Below are positions 61,055 through 64,000 of a DNA stretch of 64,000 nt, piece by piece. The notes under the pieces were generated by a model. That model was not told the DNA's origin and did not search any database. It saw only the letters and a program-made list of their open reading frames with translations. Each line of letters opens with the position of its first letter. Position 1 is the first letter of the stretch. The position numbers were made by a program, and so were the translations under genes. Source of the DNA: Herbaspirillum sp. DW155 (GTDB lineage: Bacteria; Pseudomonadota; Gammaproteobacteria; Burkholderiales; Burkholderiaceae_D). The stretch is taken from the NCBI RefSeq assembly GCF_037076565.1, contig NZ_AP029028.1, positions 3,720,001-3,784,000 of the forward strand, given 5' to 3'.

Positions 61055-61876
61055 TCAGCGCTTGCGGGTCTGCTGGTACAGCGGCTCCACGCGCTGGGCG
61101 TAAACCGTCAGGTCGGCGATGCGCTCGCTGCTGGAGGGGTGGGTGGACATGAACTTCATCGGCTCGTCGCCGCCCAGGCTGGCCATCTTCTGCCACAGCG
61201 TCACGGCGGCTTTGGGATCGTAACCACCGCGCGCAGCCAGTTCCACACCGATGCGGTCGGCCTCGGTTTCATTGGCGCGGGAATTGGGCAAGCCCATCAG
61301 GCCCATGTACAGGTATTGCCCGCCCTGCTTGCCGACATCGCCCAGGCCCAGCAGGGCGGCGCCCAGCGAAATGGCCGAATTGGCCACCACTTGTTGCGAC
61401 GCGCGCTCGCGGGCGTGCTCGCGCAGGGCGTGGGCGATTTCGTGACCCATCACGGCGGCCAGTTCATCGTCGCTGATCTTGAGCTTGTCGATCAGGCCGG
61501 TATAGACCGCGATCTTGCCGCCCGGCATGCACCAGGCATTGGTCTCGTCGGACGTCAGCACGTTGACTTCCCAGTTCCACTTCAGCGCATCCGGACGGAA
61601 TACGCCAGTCTGCGGGATCAGGCGGTTGGCAATGGCGCGCACGCGCTGCACCTGGGCGGCGTTGCGATTGAGTTGCCCCTTGCTGCGCGCCTCGGCCAGC
61701 ACCTGGGCGTATTCCTTGCTGGAAGCCGCCTCCATTTCTGCGGACGAGACCAGCATCTGCTGCTTGCGGTCGATGCCGACGGCACCGCCTTGCGTGGTCT
61801 GTACGGTTTCGCAAGCCACCAGGCCCACCAGGGCTGCGGCCAACAGGCTGTTCTTGATGATAGGGTTGAGCGTCAT
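61055..61876 (-). CDS. M48 family periplasmic metalloprotease lipoprotein
   Basis: This is a 273-residue zinc protease of the LoiP/YggG type. The signal peptide has lipobox LVAC (Cys22). The zinc motif is VMGHEIAHALREHA (about 135-148) with the third ligand Glu in ANETEADRIG (about 196). STHPSSSERI near the C terminus is conserved. Such proteins act in outer-membrane quality control. ATG 61876 has GGAGG 6 bases upstream; ATG 61888 in frame is the alternative. Confidence 0.94.
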   Translation of the reverse strand: MTLNPIIKNSLLAAALVGLVACETVQTTQGGAVGIDRKQQMLVSSAEMEAASSKEYAQVLAEARSKGQLNRNAAQVQRVRAIANRLIPQTGVFRPDALKWNWEVNVLTSDETNAWCMPGGKIAVYTGLIDKLKISDDELAAVMGHEIAHALREHARERASQQVVANSAISLGAALLGLGDVGKQGGQYLYMGLMGLPNSRANETEADRIGVELAARGGYDPKAAVTLWQKMASLGGDEPMKFMSTHPSSSERIADLTVYAQRVEPLYQQTRKR

Positions 61877-61993
61877 GCCCGCCTCCATTGAATAATTGAT
61901 CTTGATGTCGGGGCCGGTCTGCCGGCGTGCTTGATGCCGCCAGCCAGCCGTGAGCCGCTTCGACCCGGCTCTTTGCAAATTGTTTCACGCAAG

Positions 61994-62028
61994 AAAAAAC
62001 CGGCGACCGCATGCGCGATGGCCGGCTT
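61994..62028 (-). terminator. Probable terminator after aroC
   Basis: On the minus strand AAGCCGGC pairs with GCCGGTT across an internal region that includes a CGCATGCG palindrome, followed by TTTTTTC. Confidence 0.65.
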
Positions 62029-62050
62029 GCTGGCAGGGCTGCGCAGCCGC

Positions 62051-63139
62051 TCAGCGCAAGGCTGGCGTCTCCACCTTCACATCGCCGCATTGTGCGCGAT
62101 GGCGCAGGGCATGATCCATCAGCACCAGCGCCAGCATGGCTTCGGCAATGGGCGTGGCGCGGATGCCCACGCAGGGATCGTGGCGGCCGAAGGTTTCCAC
62201 CGAGATCGGCTGGCCGTTCTTGTCGATGGACGGGCGCGGGGTGCGGATGCTGGAGGTCGGCTTGATGGCAATGGAGGCCGTGATGTCCTGCCCGGTCGAG
62301 ATGCCGCCCAGGATGCCGCCGGCGTTGTTGCCGACGAAGCCTTGCGGAGTCAGCGCATCACCGTGCTCGGAACCCTTCTGCGCCACCGAGCGGAAACCGG
62401 CACCGATCTCCACGCCCTTGACCGCATTGATGCCCATCAGGGCAAATGCGATCTCGGCATCGAGCTTGTCATACAGCGGCTCACCCAGGCCCACCGGGAC
62501 GTTCTGCGCCACTACGTCGATGCGCGCGCCGATGGAGTCGCCGTCCTTGCGCAGGGCATCCATGTACTCTTCCAGGCGCCCGATGATGCTGGCGTTGGCG
62601 GCAAAGAAGGGATTGTTGGGCACGTGTTCCCAGGACTCGAAGGGAATGGCGATCTCGCCCAGCTGGCTCATGCAGCCCTTGAAGGTGGTGCCGTATTTCT
62701 CGAACAGCCACTTCTTGGCGATAGCCGCCGCGCCCACCACCGGCGCGGTCAGGCGCGCCGAGGAACGGCCGCCGCCGCGCGGATCGCGGATGCCGTACTT
62801 GTGCCAGTAGGTGTAATCGGCGTGGCCGGGACGGAAGGTATCGAGGATGTTGCCGTAATCCTTGCTGCGCTGGTCCTGATTGCGGATCAGCAGCGCAATC
62901 GGGGTGCCGGTGGTCTTGCCCTCATAGACGCCGGAGAGGATCTCCACCGTATCCGGCTCCTGGCGCTGGGTCACGTGGCGCGAGGTGCCGGGACGGCGGC
63001 GGTCCAGTTCCGGCTGGATGTCGGCTTCCGACAGCGCCATGCCCGGGGGGCAGCCATCCACCACGCAGCCGATGGCCGGGCCGTGGGATTCGCCGAAGGT
63101 GGTGACGGTGAAAAGCGTGCCGAAGGTATTGCCGGACAT
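62051..63139 (-). CDS. aroC: Chorismate synthase
   Basis: This 362-residue FMN-dependent enzyme is the last step of the shikimate pathway and feeds the trp genes nearby. Conserved motifs are the start [20 protein letters not shown] with the catalytic His, [19 protein letters not shown] (about 125-138), [15 protein letters not shown] and the final [10 protein letters not shown]. Typical length. It is 99 bp from the stop of the upstream acyltransferase. Confidence 0.98.
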   Translation of the reverse strand: MSGNTFGTLFTVTTFGESHGPAIGCVVDGCPPGMALSEADIQPELDRRRPGTSRHVTQRQEPDTVEILSGVYEGKTTGTPIALLIRNQDQRSKDYGNILDTFRPGHADYTYWHKYGIRDPRGGGRSSARLTAPVVGAAAIAKKWLFEKYGTTFKGCMSQLGEIAIPFESWEHVPNNPFFAANASIIGRLEEYMDALRKDGDSIGARIDVVAQNVPVGLGEPLYDKLDAEIAFALMGINAVKGVEIGAGFRSVAQKGSEHGDALTPQGFVGNNAGGILGGISTGQDITASIAIKPTSSIRTPRPSIDKNGQPISVETFGRHDPCVGIRATPIAEAMLALVLMDHALRHRAQCGDVKVETPALR

Positions 63140-63237
63140 GATGGGATTCGCGCAAAAAATGGGGGAAACCGCGATTCTACCAGCCTCGGCCGCCGCCGAC
63201 GAGCCAGGCTACACGGCCCGCCCACCGGCAGCGCTGC

Positions 63238-64000
63238 TTACTTCCAGTCGCCGCGCAAGGCTCTGACCTGTTCCTGCAAGCCTTCCGGGCTGACGTTTTC
63301 GGGCGCAATCGGCTCGCCCACTGCCAGCTCCAGCCGCGAAAACAGGCCACGCCTGAAGGTGCGCGCCACCGGGTTGCTGGGGTCGCGCGAGAACAGGCTG
63401 CCCCACAGCCCGCGCAGCGCCATCGGCAAGACCGGCACCGGGCTGCGGTCGATGATCTTCTGCACGCCGCCTTTGAAGGGATTGAGCTCGCCATCGCGGG
63501 TCAGCTTGCCTTCGGGGAAGATGCACACCAGTTCCCCTTCATGCAGGGCCTGTGCGATATCGACGAAGGCCTTTTCGGTCAGCCACGGGTCTTCCTTGAC
63601 CGGCGCAATCGGAATGGCCCGCACGTTGCGGAACAGCCAGGACATCAGCGGAATCCTGAAAATCTGGTGATCCATCACGAAGCGCACCGGGCGCGGGCTG
63701 GCGGCCATGATGGCGATCGCATCCACATAGCTCACGTGATTGCACACCAGCACCGCCGGTCCCTCGTCGGGAATGGCCTGGCCATTGATGATGCGCACGC
63801 GGTAGAAGGTATGAATGAGAATCCAGGCCAGGAAGCGGATCAGGAATTCCGGTACCAGCGAGAAGATGTAGACCGCCACCACGCCATTCATGATGGCAGT
63901 GGCCAGGAAGATCTGCGGGATGGTGAGCCCGGCCTTCAACAACACCATCGCCACCAGCGCCGACACCACCATGAAGAGCGAATTCATGATGTTCATCCCG
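63238..64000 (-). CDS. PlsC-type acyltransferase domain, probably C terminus of an MFS-acyltransferase fusion (5' end outside window)
   Basis: The frame is open to the right edge. Three hydrophobic segments in the visible N-terminal part (e.g. LFMVVSALVAMVLLKAGL, ATAIMNGVVAVYIFSLV) look like the last helices of a transporter. A 1-acylglycerol-phosphate acyltransferase domain follows with CNHVSYVDAIAI (H-x4-D), PVRFVMDHQIF, IFPEGKLTRDG and PVLPMALRGLWG. This arrangement matches LplT-like transporters fused to an acyltransferase, which flip and re-acylate lysophospholipids. The ATG at 63996 is likely internal, because family members continue upstream. Confidence 0.85.
   Translation of the reverse strand, partial: GMNIMNSLFMVVSALVAMVLLKAGLTIPQIFLATAIMNGVVAVYIFSLVPEFLIRFLAWILIHTFYRVRIINGQAIPDEGPAVLVCNHVSYVDAIAIMAASPRPVRFVMDHQIFRIPLMSWLFRNVRAIPIAPVKEDPWLTEKAFVDIAQALHEGELVCIFPEGKLTRDGELNPFKGGVQKIIDRSPVPVLPMALRGLWGSLFSRDPSNPVARTFRRGLFSRLELAVGEPIAPENVSPEGLQEQVRALRGDWK

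Overview
The window is GC-rich, densely coded bacterial chromosome. Gene content and order point to a betaproteobacterium of the Burkholderiales, most like Oxalobacteraceae/Herbaspirillum. The main evidence is the collinear minus-strand block aroC, M48 protease, leuC-ecn-leuD-leuB, asd, fimV, truA, trpF-trpB-trpA, accD, folC, SPOR protein, cvpA, purF, PLP enzyme. A second block typical of the group follows: PHP phosphoesterase, yciO, site-2 protease, trpS, dapA, bamC, MBL hydrolase. The genus is an inference from recognised protein families, not from a search. No rRNA, tRNA, CRISPR array, insertion sequence or prophage was seen.

Region 1 (1-17.3 kb) is a purine-catabolism island, mostly on the plus strand. 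It holds a LysR regulator, an NCS2 urate/xanthine permease, a fused OHCU decarboxylase-allantoate amidohydrolase, an 8-oxoguanine deaminase, an AzgA-type purine permease, xanthine dehydrogenase xdhABC and guanine deaminase. Together these take guanine, hypoxanthine, xanthine and 8-oxoguanine to urate and act on the OHCU and allantoate steps. The urate oxidase, HIU hydrolase and allantoinase steps must be encoded elsewhere. A chemoreceptor gene that has lost most of its sensor domain interrupts the island. The intergenic gaps carry a 118-bp imperfect inverted-repeat element and several operator-like palindromes, notably before xdhA.

Region 2 (17.3-24.1 kb) holds a compact toxin-antitoxin pair: an MqsR-like toxin and an antitoxin that joins an MqsA zinc finger, an HTH and a C-terminal Panacea/SocA-like domain. 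Two identical palindromes overlap its predicted promoter. A TetR regulator and a divergent tripartite efflux operon (outer-membrane factor, EmrA-like adaptor, EmrB-like MFS pump) follow, with a strong promoter and a palindromic operator.

Region 3 (24.1-31 kb) holds mutS, a secreted protein that looks like a metallophosphoesterase without its metal ligands, slyD, roxA (ribosomal-protein arginine hydroxylase) and a small Ala/Pro/Asp-repeat lipoprotein.

Region 4 (31-64 kb) is nearly all minus strand and housekeeping: envelope biogenesis (BamC, FimV, SPOR), lysine/aspartate, tryptophan, leucine and chorismate biosynthesis, fatty-acid and folate synthesis, PurF, TrpS and proteases (HtpX, M48, M50). 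The only plus-strand gene is a LOG-type cytokinin-activating phosphoribohydrolase. The right edge cuts an acyltransferase that is probably the C-terminal part of an MFS-acyltransferase fusion. The left edge cuts a secreted protein whose N terminus is visible on the minus strand.

Most transcription units end in clear intrinsic terminators, listed individually. Several minus-strand housekeeping genes have short tandem repeats directly before the start codon, which I consider worth checking.
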